The notes under the pieces: generated by a model
Told to the model about the DNA's origin: nothing
The model's input: only the letters and a program-made list of their open reading frames with translations
Databases searched by the model: none
Origin: Gnomoniopsis sp. IMI 355080
Lineage: Eukaryota; Ascomycota; Sordariomycetes; Diaporthales; Gnomoniaceae
DNA: 64,000 nt
Assembly (NCBI GenBank): GCA_027946555.1
Contig: JAPEVC010000059.1
Coordinates: 100,931-164,930 of the forward strand
Direction of reading: 5' to 3'
Shown here: positions 33,159-44,143 of the stretch, piece by piece
Position numbering within the stretch: position 1 is the first letter of the stretch
How the letters are laid out: each line of letters opens with the position of its first letter
Position numbers and translations under genes: made by a program

Positions 33159-35099
33159 TATGTTATCGAAGTCCAGGGAAAGCCAGACTATAGCACACGC
33201 AGGCCAAAGGAGAACTCCGCGGTGTTCCTTGCAAGAAGAAATATTTCGGAATCACCCTAGCTAGCAAAATTGAAAACTAATAAGTGAGCGTGACTATAGC
33301 GATGCAATATTTTATTCATTAATCAAGTTCCGTCCTTTCAATACTTATTGCTTTTGCAAAAGCAAGGGATGTCGATGGTTTACATCATAATGACTCGGGG
33401 TTTCATTTCTCAGCCACTGATGTAAATTATACCCAACGTGAAGACTTACGCATATTGAAACAATAGTTAAGTTCCCCGGATATTATTTTGGAAAGGAGGT
33501 TTCTACTTATATATTTCTAATCATATACTATGTAGCAAAATGATTAAATATGATTTTCTTTCTGAATCAGCTATCGATGCAGTGGATAGCTATTGTCCTT
33601 GCTTCACTTTTGAGCAAGGCACCGCGAATAGTGAAATGTTGAGCTGCAGCACTTAGGCCATTGCAATGTTAACAAGGTTTGAGACTAAGACGGACTTAGT
33701 TGTATTTAATAGTCTGTACATATTTCGCGACGTAATAAAGACTACTTGCAGAAAACTGATAGCAGGCTAACGGAACGGACTGACCCTTATATGACCCTCC
33801 AACTCAAATTACGGTTGGATAGTCCAATAGGACAAAAAACCGGGAATGGGTGGTTATGGATTTCTCTAGTATACATGTATTCTGATCCGCTAATGCATAG
33901 GATGAGACCGCGCAAGACCGTATCTTATTAGCCTTAAAAAATAACTAGCCTTAAAAACAAACGAAAGAAATGCTTCGTGAGATTGTCTCTCTTTATATAG
34001 ATCGTCCAGGGGTTATTCAGCCTGCTCCATAAGCGCAGAGACATAGGCGAGCTGCCTAGACTGAATATGGTCATCTGCTGGGCATAGCACTCGATGTCGT
34101 ACATAGCCCCTCCATTCATAGCCAAGGTTTCTTCGTTCTTTTACCCGGATAGACGAGTATATACTACGATTTACTCGTTATAAAGTATTAAATACTGCTG
34201 GTCCACAGCGAGAGATATTATCTGCTCAAGCCGGGCGGTAAGATAAAAACGTATGGATAGATGGGGCCGTATGAGGAGGACGATGATAAATTGAATTTGG
34301 CAGATGGAAAACGAGCCTAGATGTCAAATTCTCGCAGATTAATGCCTATGGCTCTTGATCTTTATGAAGGTTGTTATATGAGTGTCCATTAAACTTTCAG
34401 GACAGAAGCAACTACAACTTGAGACTCCTACCATACAGGAACCAATTGTCATTACCACATAGAAGAGGACGTCCGAATTGTACCTTGTCGAAACGAGCTT
34501 CTCTTGCTATCTTTATCTTAGGTCTTCTGCACTACATTTACTCGAAATGCTGAATCTACTCAGGCAAAGACATTCGGTTCTAACTCTACTACTTTACCTA
34601 TTTTCGCTGATTGCAATATAGTCAATGTGTGAAAAATCCAGTCTTACTACCGTACATCCAGTGTTCCCGTAGAGATGCTTGACGCTCGTACAGAGAGTTC
34701 AGCCACGTCCAGCGATGATGTTGGCATACCTAGGTACCCAGCATGGACGAGATAGGGGAAACTGTTAACGGTTGGTGTTTTTACCGGGGAAGATGCTAAG
34801 AGTCGTCCGGAAACCTCGACGGGTGTACCCGTCATGAATAAAAGAAGTACCAGGGTCATGGAAGGTTAAGGGAGTTCAATGGATATGCAAGCACCCACGC
34901 CTGCCTCTCACAATTTGTTTGGAGTATTAACGTCGTCGCCAACAGCTTCTTGCGATCGTAGACTCAGCAATCCCCTCACGAATCAACGGATTGTGGCCCG
35001 TCTGTGTTAGCTACACGCATGTCTTCCACAAGCCATGGACTCCAACTTAGCCAATCAATTCTAACTATCATTTTGGCCAAGCTGTTTAAGAACTACCTC
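33159..35099. other. AT-rich gene-poor region
   Basis: About 1.9 kb with no supportable gene. A minus-strand 70-codon frame at 34859-34647 begins MTLVLLLFMTGTPVEVSG, which looks like a weak signal peptide, but nothing else supports it. A TACCTAGGTA decamer lies at 34728. Confidence 0.4.
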
Positions 35100-35408
35100 T
35101 CCATCATCGTCATATTCGACTCATTTGATTCTCAACCCGGGAAAATCCCGATTCGTCTTTGGTTGAACTTATTCAGAGCTTGATTGGACGACTTTCCATA
35201 CTATGATGCATTTTCATATCGCTGGGAAATCTCAGAGAAGAAGCATAGCATCTTTATCAAGGGATTGAGGTTTTAGTCATGAGCTACCTCTTCCTGGCTT
35301 TGGAGAGGATGCGAAACGGATGCAATGAACGCAACTATAACAACCCAACTTTGTGGATTGACGGCATTTGCATAATGATAAATGATATTAATATCGCGCT
35401 TAATCAAT
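35100..35408 (+). pseudogene. Broken HET-domain relic
   Basis: Successive frames read DDFPYYDAFSYRWE, then SEKKHSIFIKGLRF and a stop. In a shifted frame they read LFLALERMRNGCNERNYNN and PTLWIDGICIMINDINI. These match the start of HET domains (YxALSYxWG ... ALRxLR ... LWIDAICINQxD) in order and spacing. Stops, a frameshift and loss of everything after the second motif show it is dead. It ends against the 3' end of the Clr5-domain gene. Confidence 0.6.
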
Positions 35409-38226
35409 AGTCTCTAGCATTGATAAACGTGGTGCGCTTCCAATCCTCGAGATTGGCGAAGTGCGTGATGCAGGCTTCCTCTCTCCTGACGCAGCCTGGA
35501 TGCTTCGCTCGATAGATTAGACCGCAACGCGAGAACGCCTGCACAGCGCCTTCCCCAAAATTGTCCATCAGTCTCCCATTACCGGTAGTTCGATCATCCT
35601 TTGATCGCAGCTCTTCGACGACGTCCCCTACCTTGAAGAGGGAGGACGGCCATGGGTCGCCCTCCTCGAGTCTCCGGTAATTCAAAAGCTCAACCTGGAT
35701 GGCAGCCCATATCGTCCCCAGACGTTTATCTCCACAAGCGACGGCTTCTCCAATTTCATTATACTGCTGATGTATTATATGATGGCAGGCGTCATCAGCC
35801 TCTGAGTCGGGATCTCCGTCGGAGACATCGTTGTCCCAGTGTGCCTCTGCCTCATGGGAGAGAGTGCCTCCAAATCTGTCACTTGAGTCCCCGGTTGCAG
35901 CAATTTCTAAACTCTCCTCCCGCTGGGCGCAATGATCCAACAACTCTGTAATCGCCTCCCAACCTAATTGTACTTCAGGTGTCCATGTGTGAACAATCTC
36001 ATATGGGACAGCGGAAGCAAGCTCAGCTGCGTTCATAAGGCTGTGTTGACACTCTGAATTTTCATCGAGGTCCAGGAGTGCGGGAACGGAAATCTCAGCG
36101 GTTGGGGACGATTCAGCCTTCAAAGTCAAGAGACAGACCATACAGGCAATCATGCCGAAAAGAGTTTCTCCTGGGAGGCCTGAGTTTGCCAGAAAGAAGG
36201 CTACGACGACGAGAGCGTGGAGCGGACCAAGTCGGAGCTCCAAGCCACAGCAGTGACACCGTCTCAGAAATAAGCCGCTGGGTGTGTTGATATTGGGTCT
36301 CCAACCAGGCATGAAGATTGCAGTCAGAGAATGACAAACGGCCTGCACCGATGTGTGACAGAACATATGCTTCCATTCGTGCGGTATAGCTGTCTTCCCA
36401 ATGGCGTGAAGATGACGAATCGAAGGCGAGTCTGCATCCCATCTCCCGCAGATGTCGACATCAGCTCCTCTGAAGAAGGAGGCACTTGTGGCGATATTGC
36501 CCCCTATCATCAGAGGAGTGACTGAGCTGTGTGACCGCAGTACTGAGACGAACAGAGTGTCCATAACGGTCAGACCAGAGCTATCCGTATAGTTAACGCC
36601 AATCGAGTTATCCCCCGACAGAGAGTACAAAAGGTTGTTCATCACTCCGCAACACGCTCGCGATCCATCTAGAAACTTGGCGGCAAGGTGAAAAGGTGAG
36701 ATGCTGCGAAGGGATGAGGGTAGTTCATCATGTTTTTCTTCAATGTCTTCCAATGTTTCCACGTTGCGAGACATGATAGCGAATCCAAAAGCTTCCACAA
36801 CACTGGCATAGTTTGGTGGTCCGCTGACTATGTCGACGACCCGATTTGCTTCAAACGGCAAGTCCTCTGGCTGGACTCTCGAGAACGAATTGTCTTGGAG
36901 GCTTTTGGTGATTGTGCTAGGCAGATCACGGTCTTCTTCTAGTCCATCCCATCCTCGCCAGGTGGCCTCATCTTCCACATCGAACAAATCTCCATCCTCA
37001 TCCGTTGGGCTCCTGGGCGGTGAATTGATGGCCTCGTATCTTGGAAAGCTCGGAAGGTGTATCGACCAGTTGCACAACTGTGTTGGGGGATCGATCACAG
37101 ATGGCACTATGGATGGGGATTGGCCCATTGTGAGCTCCCGCCGTTCTCCGGAGTGGCCTGGAGAGAAGTTGGCGACTCCAGCAAATGTCTTGAACGCGAT
37201 TAATGCAGGTGTCCAGTCTTTCGGGCCTTTGCCCCAGTATTTGGCCGTGACGAAAGAGAACATCCAAAAGTCATGGAGCCAAGTGGCAGCGGTCCTGCAT
37301 TTTTACATGCATGTCAATGTGGTGTTCTTTGAGTAATTCAGCGGATTGCTGATGACTCACTCCTTCTCCTCTTGATTCATCTGTCTCATCAACTCCATCT
37401 CCCGGCCTTCCATGAGAAGCTGGGCCCTGTCCATGAGCACTTTCTTATGTAATAGCTGTGTTGTTGGCGACAATTTCTTTTGTTGAAAGCCTGCATCGGG
37501 AGAATGATTCGGGGGGCTGGATACAGTGATGTAGCCTGGAGTTTGAGGGCCACCGGGTGAAGCTCGATCATAAGCAGGGTCTCCGCCGTGTCCTCGAGCC
37601 AATGCTGCATAAGGCAGGTCTCGATCGATGAACCTGAGGCAAATTTGCGGGCATGTCAGAAAAGGATAGATGAGATGCTGGCGGGTGTTCAACTTACAAG
37701 CCTGGCCGGATGAAAACAGTGGATGCCTTGCGGATAGAATCATTGATGTATCGCTTTAGCTGTTTCTTGTCAATGCTCTTCGTCACGCGATCCCCGTCGA
37801 GGCCTTGTTGAAGTTTGACGTTCGATGTACCAAACTCGTGCTGTGCGCGCTTCTTTCCACAGGCTGTGATGACAGCCTCCTTCTCTACAGTCGTGGTGCG
37901 CTTCCTGATGTTCCACTTTTTGAACTGGTACCGGTAATGGTGATCCCTACGTGTTATGAGTTAGTGTTGGTTGTCCAGCCGAGGCCTGGCTACTTATGAG
38001 CCAGCCTGTCAGATCTTGTTGACAGGGCTCATTCTTAGATGCCTTCCAAAAAATGGCAAAAGACAAGTACTTACTCTGCTTTGAAACTGAATTCCAAGTC
38101 CATCCTTTTGGATAGCTTGGGTATGGTGGTATTATCATCGAGGAACATCTTCACAATGACTGGTTTGAGAGCCTCCCATCTCTGCTCGTAGGGCAGGCTC
38201 AGGTATTTCTCTGGGGTAGGGTCCAT
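35404..38226 (-). CDS. Clr5-domain protein
   Basis: Exons 38226-38075, 37946-37698, 37633-37361 and 37294-35404 join in phase (introns 128, 64 and 66 nt) to 854 aa. The N-terminal Clr5 domain, about residues 14-70, reads RWEALKPVIVKMFLDDN, then DLEFSFKAEDHHYRYQFKKW with NIRK after it. It is completed only by splicing intron 1. A linker follows, then the conserved block TWLHDFWMFSFVTAKYWGKG. A long region resembles degenerate ankyrin-like helices, and the acidic C-terminus ends in a CVRREEAC patch. Clr5 is a short helical module of filamentous fungi, found with ankyrin or TPR-like tails; its function is poorly known. The large last exon alone looks like a complete gene but lacks the diagnostic domain. 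Confidence 0.85.
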
Positions 38227-39336
38227 GACAGTCTGAGTGATGGTGGAGAGGCTGTGCACTTCTGATTGGGTTTTTTCTTCTTTTTCTGGAAGGACAATCA
38301 GAGGCCGGACGTGGATTCTGGAAGGAGTTGAATAATTTATAGATGAGAGATGAGAGATGAGATGGTAGACAAGAAAGCTGGGAGACAAACCCCAACATGT
38401 TGCAGGTGGTGTATCAGTTTTATGTACTGGAGACACATTCTGGCATGTGTTAGTGGATAGTCTGTAAGCTCCTGCAGGCCAGCTGGAGAGAAGGCACCCT
38501 TTTCAAAAAGGTTGCCTTATTACAGGCCCAATGTGCGGCCCCGGATTCTCCCACCGCACGAGGGTGGGGCCACAAAAAGACACAGTCCATTCAGAAGTCA
38601 GATCGCAGATGCGATGATCCGATCTGCCAATGTACCTCTGTGCCTGCTCATGCAACAAAACGAGACCAGCCAATAGGATGATGGAGGAACATGCGTCTGT
38701 AGCCCCGGCACGGCTGGTCTCGGCCGGAGACTTCAGGCCCAGGGGAGCAGCACCACATCAGCCTCAGTACAAAAAGAGAGTATCCAATAGCACAACATCC
38801 TTTTTTACAGGGGTGACGTTTCTATACCTTGTAGCTCACAAAAGAAGACTGCCCAATGGATGGAGATATGGAATTTTTCAGAGGCAGTCGCATGGCCCCA
38901 TATTCGCTAGAGAACAGGGCTTCACACAGACCGGACAGTATTTCAAGTCAGATCGACAGATGCCCATGACCAGCTTCCTTCTGTCTGGGGACTGGCGCAG
39001 TCATCCCCCCCCCCCGTGGTGGTGGTCTTCATCTTTTGGTACAAATACTTCCCATTAACTCCCCAGTGGGCTGCTCTCATTCCTCCTCTCTCTTGATTTA
39101 GCAACCGATCACAAAGTCTTCACTCGGTTCAGGGCTTGATACTCCCTCCTCGAAATCTTTTCCCTCTCTGCCCATACGTCAGGCAAATTGCTCCAGCAGA
39201 CAACCTTGTTTCACCTCTCTATCAAGTCCCCTTGAGTGTGGCCTCTTCCTATTCCTTCGGACGTTCTCACAATTATCTAAAATCCTCCTCCAACATCCCC
39301 TTCAACATCATACCTTCCAAGTTTCAAGACTTGAAA
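38227..39336. other. Divergent intergenic, pyrimidine-rich leader
   Basis: About 1.1 kb between the Clr5 gene and the small two-exon gene. It holds a C-run near 39007 and a CT-rich stretch over 39070-39330 typical of fungal promoters and leaders. Open frames at 38630-39058 (+) and in the 38071-38436 minus-strand extension are not convincing. Confidence 0.4.
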
Positions 39337-39667
39337 ATGCCCTTCATGTACAAACCCTCTTCTACTGCAGATGCCACCAGGTAAAACTCTCCATTCCTAC
39401 GTATCCTTGCGCTGATCCTTGCTTCCATCATCTGTGTTCCTGTCCTGACCGTCACCTGATATCTGTTTTCACAGAGGAGCTCCCAGTCAGACATCCGTTG
39501 AGGATCGCATGAGTGTCACGGCCCAGCAAGGCTCTGTTTTTGGCTCTGCAAAAGTCTCTTCTCTGGCTCCTAGCCAGTCTGTGGTTAAATCATCAACGAA
39601 AGACGGAGAAGCTCGACTTGCAAACAATCTGTTTGGTATGGGGGCGCAGTTTGAGCAGGAGAAGTAG
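39337..39667 (+). CDS. Small two-exon protein of unknown function
   Basis: Exons 39337-39380 and 39475-39667 join in phase across a 94-nt intron (AG|GTAAAA ... CACAG) to 78 aa. It starts MPFMYKPSSTADATRGAPSQ and ends LANNLFGMGAQFEQEK. The product is Ser/Thr/Gln-rich with no signal peptide, membrane segment or recognised domain, so it is probably soluble and largely disordered. A pyrimidine-rich leader, good splice signals and clean phasing support a real gene although it is short. No role is assigned. Confidence 0.6.
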
Positions 39668-40350
39668 GGAATATTGCCACAGACCCATGCTTTTCCACAC
39701 CAGAGAAGTACAAGGATAACATTATTCTCGGAGTTTTCTGCAATTCGCATATCAGGTGGAATAGGAGATGTCTAAATAACAGAAATATCATTCTGTCTGT
39801 CGGTGTTGCTACGAGAAGTCCTCGCGCATCGCTGAGCATTTTAAATGCGATTCGTGCCTAGATAGCAGGGGGTAGCAGATATGTACTGTACATGGTACGT
39901 GTTGAGTTATATTACCCTTATGTTATCCTCCAAACGGAGGGTGCTCTCTTTGAGGGCTAACACAGTAGTATATAACGTCTGACAGTACGGAGCCTGTGTA
40001 ACGAAATATGCGGGCGCTGGTCCAAATCCGGCACTCATGGCCTCGTTCGCAAACAAGCATTCTCGCAGCACTGGTCGACGCTGCGTACTGTGTAGACGGC
40101 GGTTTTGCCAATTTCTGTGTGCACGCGATTTGCTTATATAGTCTTTCATCGATCGATTCAATAATCCTGGTTACTCTCGTAGCATTGCAGCTCGAATGAC
40201 CCCGGTTTCTCGTAGCATTACAGCTCAAATAACCCCGGTGTTTCTCTAAGCGTTGAATGACGATGCAGAAAGAGAATTGAAAAATGTCAAAAGACTTGGA
40301 AACAAAAAATGGACTGCTTAAAGCAGCTAATAGGTGATAAAAATTGAATT
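39668..40350. other. Intergenic upstream of tRNA-Leu
   Basis: No gene is seen. Around 40195-40255 the phrase (T)CTCGTAGCATT(G/A)CAGCTC recurs, a short duplicated motif. Otherwise nothing is recognised. Confidence 0.35.
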
Positions 40351-40446
40351 GATCGGAGTGGGATTCGAACCCACGAGGATTGCTCCACCAGGATACACTG
40401 TTAAGGTGACCTTAACCTGGCGCCATAACCGCTCGGCCATCCGACC
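40351..40446 (-). tRNA. tRNA-Leu (anticodon AAG) with intron
   Basis: The reverse strand folds into a full cloverleaf. The acceptor is GGTCGGA/TCCGATC, the D arm GCC...GGC, the T arm GTGGG-TTCGAAT-CCCAC, and there is a long class II variable arm. The anticodon stem is CCAGG/CCTGG with loop TTAAGG then T. A 16-nt intron follows the base 3' of anticodon AAG. Its CCTTAA is complementary to the TTAAGG of the loop, the usual tRNA-intron pairing. A and B boxes are intact, so it should be functional. Confidence 0.93.
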
Positions 40447-41169
40447 GAAACAAGTGAGAATTTGTCCGATTTCTATGGTATATATCCGGTAGTTCTAGTT
40501 TTCCCGAGTCACGTGTGGGGTCCTGACGGACATGGAGGCTCCACATGGAGAGCCCCAAAGTAGATATGGGATATATAACCCCGTAGTATTAAGTAGTTCA
40601 ATTGGACAAGTAAGTGGAAGCATTTTAAAACAAATTCACAATGTGGGTGTGGGCCGAGGTCTGATTTGAGTGATGCTACTAGTTACACAATAACAGTGTA
40701 CAGAGGATTGTATGTTCAAATGGCTTAGTATGAACAGCTTCGTGATAAGAGCTTTGGAATGTTACATGTATCAACATATTGAACTCTTGAAGTGAAAGTT
40801 CACACCAGACAATATGAACTGCTTGAGCTTGTGTGGACTTGCGCGAAGGCGTAGAATGGTCATTTCTCAGTATGATTATGAGTATCAGAGTTACTGCGCT
40901 CCAGCTTCTATCAACAACTTGAATTTGTCGATCTCGTGACTATACTCAGCGGGATGGTTTCTTTCAGCAAGAGCCTCTCCAAGATGACTCTCTGGAATTT
41001 CTTCAGAAGCGTTTGCGCTGATTCCAACAGTTATCTCGGGTAATCTGTTCATTATGCGCATGGAGAATGAAGTGAAGCGTTTGCATCTTTGCTACCAACC
41101 CCCTTTGCTCCAAGTTTCCCGCAAAGGAGGACATCAGATCTCTTCAACATTATATACAAGATCCATACG
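40447..41169. other. Intergenic, nothing recognised
   Basis: About 720 bp between the tRNA 5' end and the esterase stop codon. It is AT-rich with short frames only. Confidence 0.4.
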
Positions 41170-42279
41170 TTACACAAATCGGAATACAGGTGCACTCGTA
41201 TTGGATGAAACGGCTGCCCGGGAACCGTTGAGTCTGCTCATCACAAACTGCAGTGCCTGCTGTCCATATTCTCGCCCATAACCCTGGTGGGTAGCCATGT
41301 CGGTCCCATTGCTGCAGAATGGATCCGGGGAGTCACAGAAGGACACCATCCGAGCCTCGTATAGCGGGCATGAGAAGCCAACGGGGCGGGCGGCGAACTA
41401 TACACATGATGGGATGTCAGCAACAGCGTGAAGAAGATGGCAGCTGGCCTCGGGTGAGACGCTTGGTCCTGGTCGTTAAAAAATAAAATCAAAAAAGAGC
41501 CACTTACACCTCCGGCCGTTGCGTTGCCTTGGTTGAAAGCCTCTCCTCCGATATGTCTCGGGTCGCCCATGAAAACAAGGGCGGCCACCTTGGCGCCTGT
41601 CGCTGCGGGCACGAGGGTTGCATTGTTGGTCGTGAGGCTTGAGCCATCTGGTCCACCGCACTGCATGTTACTTGTCAGTCTTCGTGGCATTTCCGGAGGG
41701 GAAAAGTCTCGAGAGCGATCAAATTTGGTGAAAAGAAAATGGTCTGTCGCGGTAAGGATGTCGACGAGTATGTGTCTTCGGCACACATTCAGCACTGAGG
41801 CAAGAGAACACATACAAAAGCATCGTCCATAATTTGCGCGCCCTATATCCCAGGTCAGCTGTTTGTCTCTACTTATATGCCATCCGCTCTCCATTCTCCC
41901 AACATACCTGCGAGTACCCATGCATCACAATCTTGCTATCTGGGCATTGGACCGTAAAAATCTCCAACTGGGTCAACACGGCGCTGATGCCCGCTGTCAC
42001 GCTCTGCGCATACTGCTGGTTGTTCCCACCCGCGGCAGGATACTCGATCGACTGCGCCGCGCTCGTGCCCGGGAAAGCTTGCAGTATCAAATTCACCAGC
42101 GTCATGGCGGATCCGAAGCCTGGCGGCGCTGTTGTCTCCCTAGCGGTGAGGACCATGACTGCTGGGCACGTCGTGTTTACACCCAACTGTTGCGGCCGCG
42201 CGTTTGTGGGAGCCTGAGGTGCCACCTGGGCCGCTGTCAGGCTGGCTGCGGCCAGAGCCAGTGGTAGAGAAGACTTCAT
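41170..42279 (-). CDS. CE5 cutinase-fold esterase (acetylxylan esterase-like)
   Basis: Exons 42279-41908, 41842-41816, 41660-41508 and 41397-41170 join in phase (introns 65, 155 and 110 nt) to 259 aa. A signal peptide is followed by the CE5 fold. The nucleophile elbow GYSQGAQIMDDAF is assembled across intron 1, the acid is in CDSPDPFC, and the histidine is in THQGYGREYGQQALQF. Paired Cys residues fit the family's disulfides. CE5 enzymes are secreted and hydrolyse cutin or remove acetyl groups from xylan. The sequence is nearer to acetylxylan-esterase-like members than to classical cutinases, but the substrate is not decided by motifs. The 27-nt exon 2 makes automated gene calling error-prone here. 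Confidence 0.88.
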
Positions 42280-43076
42280 TCTTGGGGTGGGAGGTTTTGA
42301 ACTATTTGACGATTTTGAAGCGAGCGTGTGGATGTTATATCGGATGCTAGGTAGCTGCCACCAAAATGAGAGTGGTAAACAGGTGGTTTAGAAAATTACT
42401 CGGTGAGAGCGCGACACCCAATGACCTCCGGGCAAAAATCTCTGACACTGGATGAACGAGAGTTCCTCTGATCTTCTGGCAGTTCCATAATGTAAGCCCG
42501 TTGACTCGAGCTTGTGGAAGTCCAAGGCATAACTAGACTGGAGCATGATCGACGAAACGGTGTCTCGCATGTCGGATCCTTCCGAACGTGGTGCGAACTC
42601 AAAAGAAAAACATGCAAGTAGAGTATGTAATCAAACTCGATTCGCTTCATGTTTCAATTTTGTTGAATTGATAGATTTCACAATGTGAAAGCGCGAGGAA
42701 ATAACCCGGAGAGGGGGGGGCCGGCGTAGTGAGGCTTTTCGCCATGGGAAGACAGTAGTGGGCGGGCGCACTTCACGAAATTCTTCACCGAGCTCCGAGC
42801 CCCGATGCATTGTAATCAGTCTACGTATTGTTGCCTGAAAAGATTGTTGGATGCCTAATAGGCTGCACGTTGAACAGCTTCTGACATGCATTGTGAGATT
42901 TAACCGTCGTCGCGGTCTGCTTGGAGCCTTTGGTGAACGGCCCCGCATCGATCACAATTCCCGACGGTAGTAGCTTATATAAAGGGCACGCTACTCTCGC
43001 GAATAGCTTGATAAGATCGTGCCCTCGGTTCAAACCCCAGAGACACTTACAACAAACACCCCTCAACCTACCGATC
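42280..43076. other. Divergent promoter region of esterase and hydrolase
   Basis: About 800 bp between the two divergent starts. Minus-strand frames at 42631-42948 and nearby have no protein character. A G-run at 42712-42720 is present. It presumably carries both promoters. Confidence 0.4.
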
Positions 43077-44143
43077 ATGGCTCACGATCTTACTCTGCCT
43101 GACGGTCGCAAGCTTGAGTACCGCCTTTCAGGATCCGCAGATGGCTTTCCTCTGGTCTACATCCATGGCACGCCCGGGTCGTACTTTGTCGGCTCAGACG
43201 TGGAAGCCGCGTGCGCGAGGAAAGGCATCAAGTTGATCACGCTCAACCGCGCCGGGTACGGTGGATCAAGCAGACAGCGTGGCAGGACTATCGTGGATGT
43301 TGTGCCGGACATTGAGGCCTTGCTGCAACACCTTGGGCTAAAAGAGTGCGCTGTTGGAGGGAGGAGCGGCGGTGGTGAGTTCTGATTCCCTGTTTTCTTT
43401 TCTTCCTTGTGCCCAACTTCACTAGACTATTTTGAACGACTACCTGGGTCTGGACTAAAAACAAAATCGCATAGGGCCTCACACGCTGGCCGCTGCTGCC
43501 AGGCTGCCCGGCTGCCTCGCAACGCTCTGTGTCTGTGGTGTGGCTCCTTACGACGCGGAGGGACTAGACTTTTTCGCCGGGTTTGGTGAAGATAGTGAGT
43601 GCGAATGAGCTTTCCTTTCGATGAAACCTTGCGCGTACGAGAAACGGGTTCACTGAACACACCAAAAATATAGACATACACGAATTTCAAGCCGCCCTCG
43701 CAGGAGAAGAGGCCGTTGCAAAATTCACGAATGCGGAGCGGCCTGGGCTGCTTGCCGCCGACCCAGCAGGTCTCGTCGAGCAGTTGGCAAGCCTGCTACC
43801 GGAGGTAGACAGAAAGGCCATTCTAGAGAGCGAGGGTGTGGGCGAAGACTTTGTGCAGTCTTTTCGCGAGTCGCTAAAGAATAGCGTCGACGGGTGGGTT
43901 GACGATGATTTGGCCTTCACTCGACCCTGGGGCTTTGAGTTTAGTGAGATCAAGGTGCCTGTGATTGTGTATCATGGCGATCAGGACATGATGTCACCGT
44001 TCAGCCATGGGCAATGGATAGTCGAGCATCTTCCCAAAGACCAGGTCAGGCCATATCTGTTGCAGGGCGAGGGACATATTTCGATTGCACATCATTTTCT
44101 GGACGCGATGTTGGATCAGGTTCTCGCTGCCGCTGGGCAGTGA
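43077..44143 (+). CDS. Alpha/beta-hydrolase
   Basis: Exons 43077-43374, 43475-43594 and 43674-44143 join in phase (introns 100 and 79 nt) to 295 aa. The fold is clear: the oxyanion strand VYIHGTPGS, the RAGYGGSS loop, the nucleophile elbow GGRSGGGP (assembled across intron 1), the catalytic Asp in [13 protein letters not shown], and the His in GEGHISI. No signal peptide is present, so it is probably cytosolic. It resembles general fungal alpha/beta hydrolases of the Abhydrolase_1 type, whose reactions range from esterases to haloperoxidase-like enzymes. The substrate is unknown. Confidence 0.87.

Noticed and set aside
35404..37263. Reading the large frame as a complete single-exon gene starting at 37263
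   Set aside because: Upstream exons with the Clr5 domain join in perfect phase, and the conserved TWLHDFWMF block lies before that ATG.
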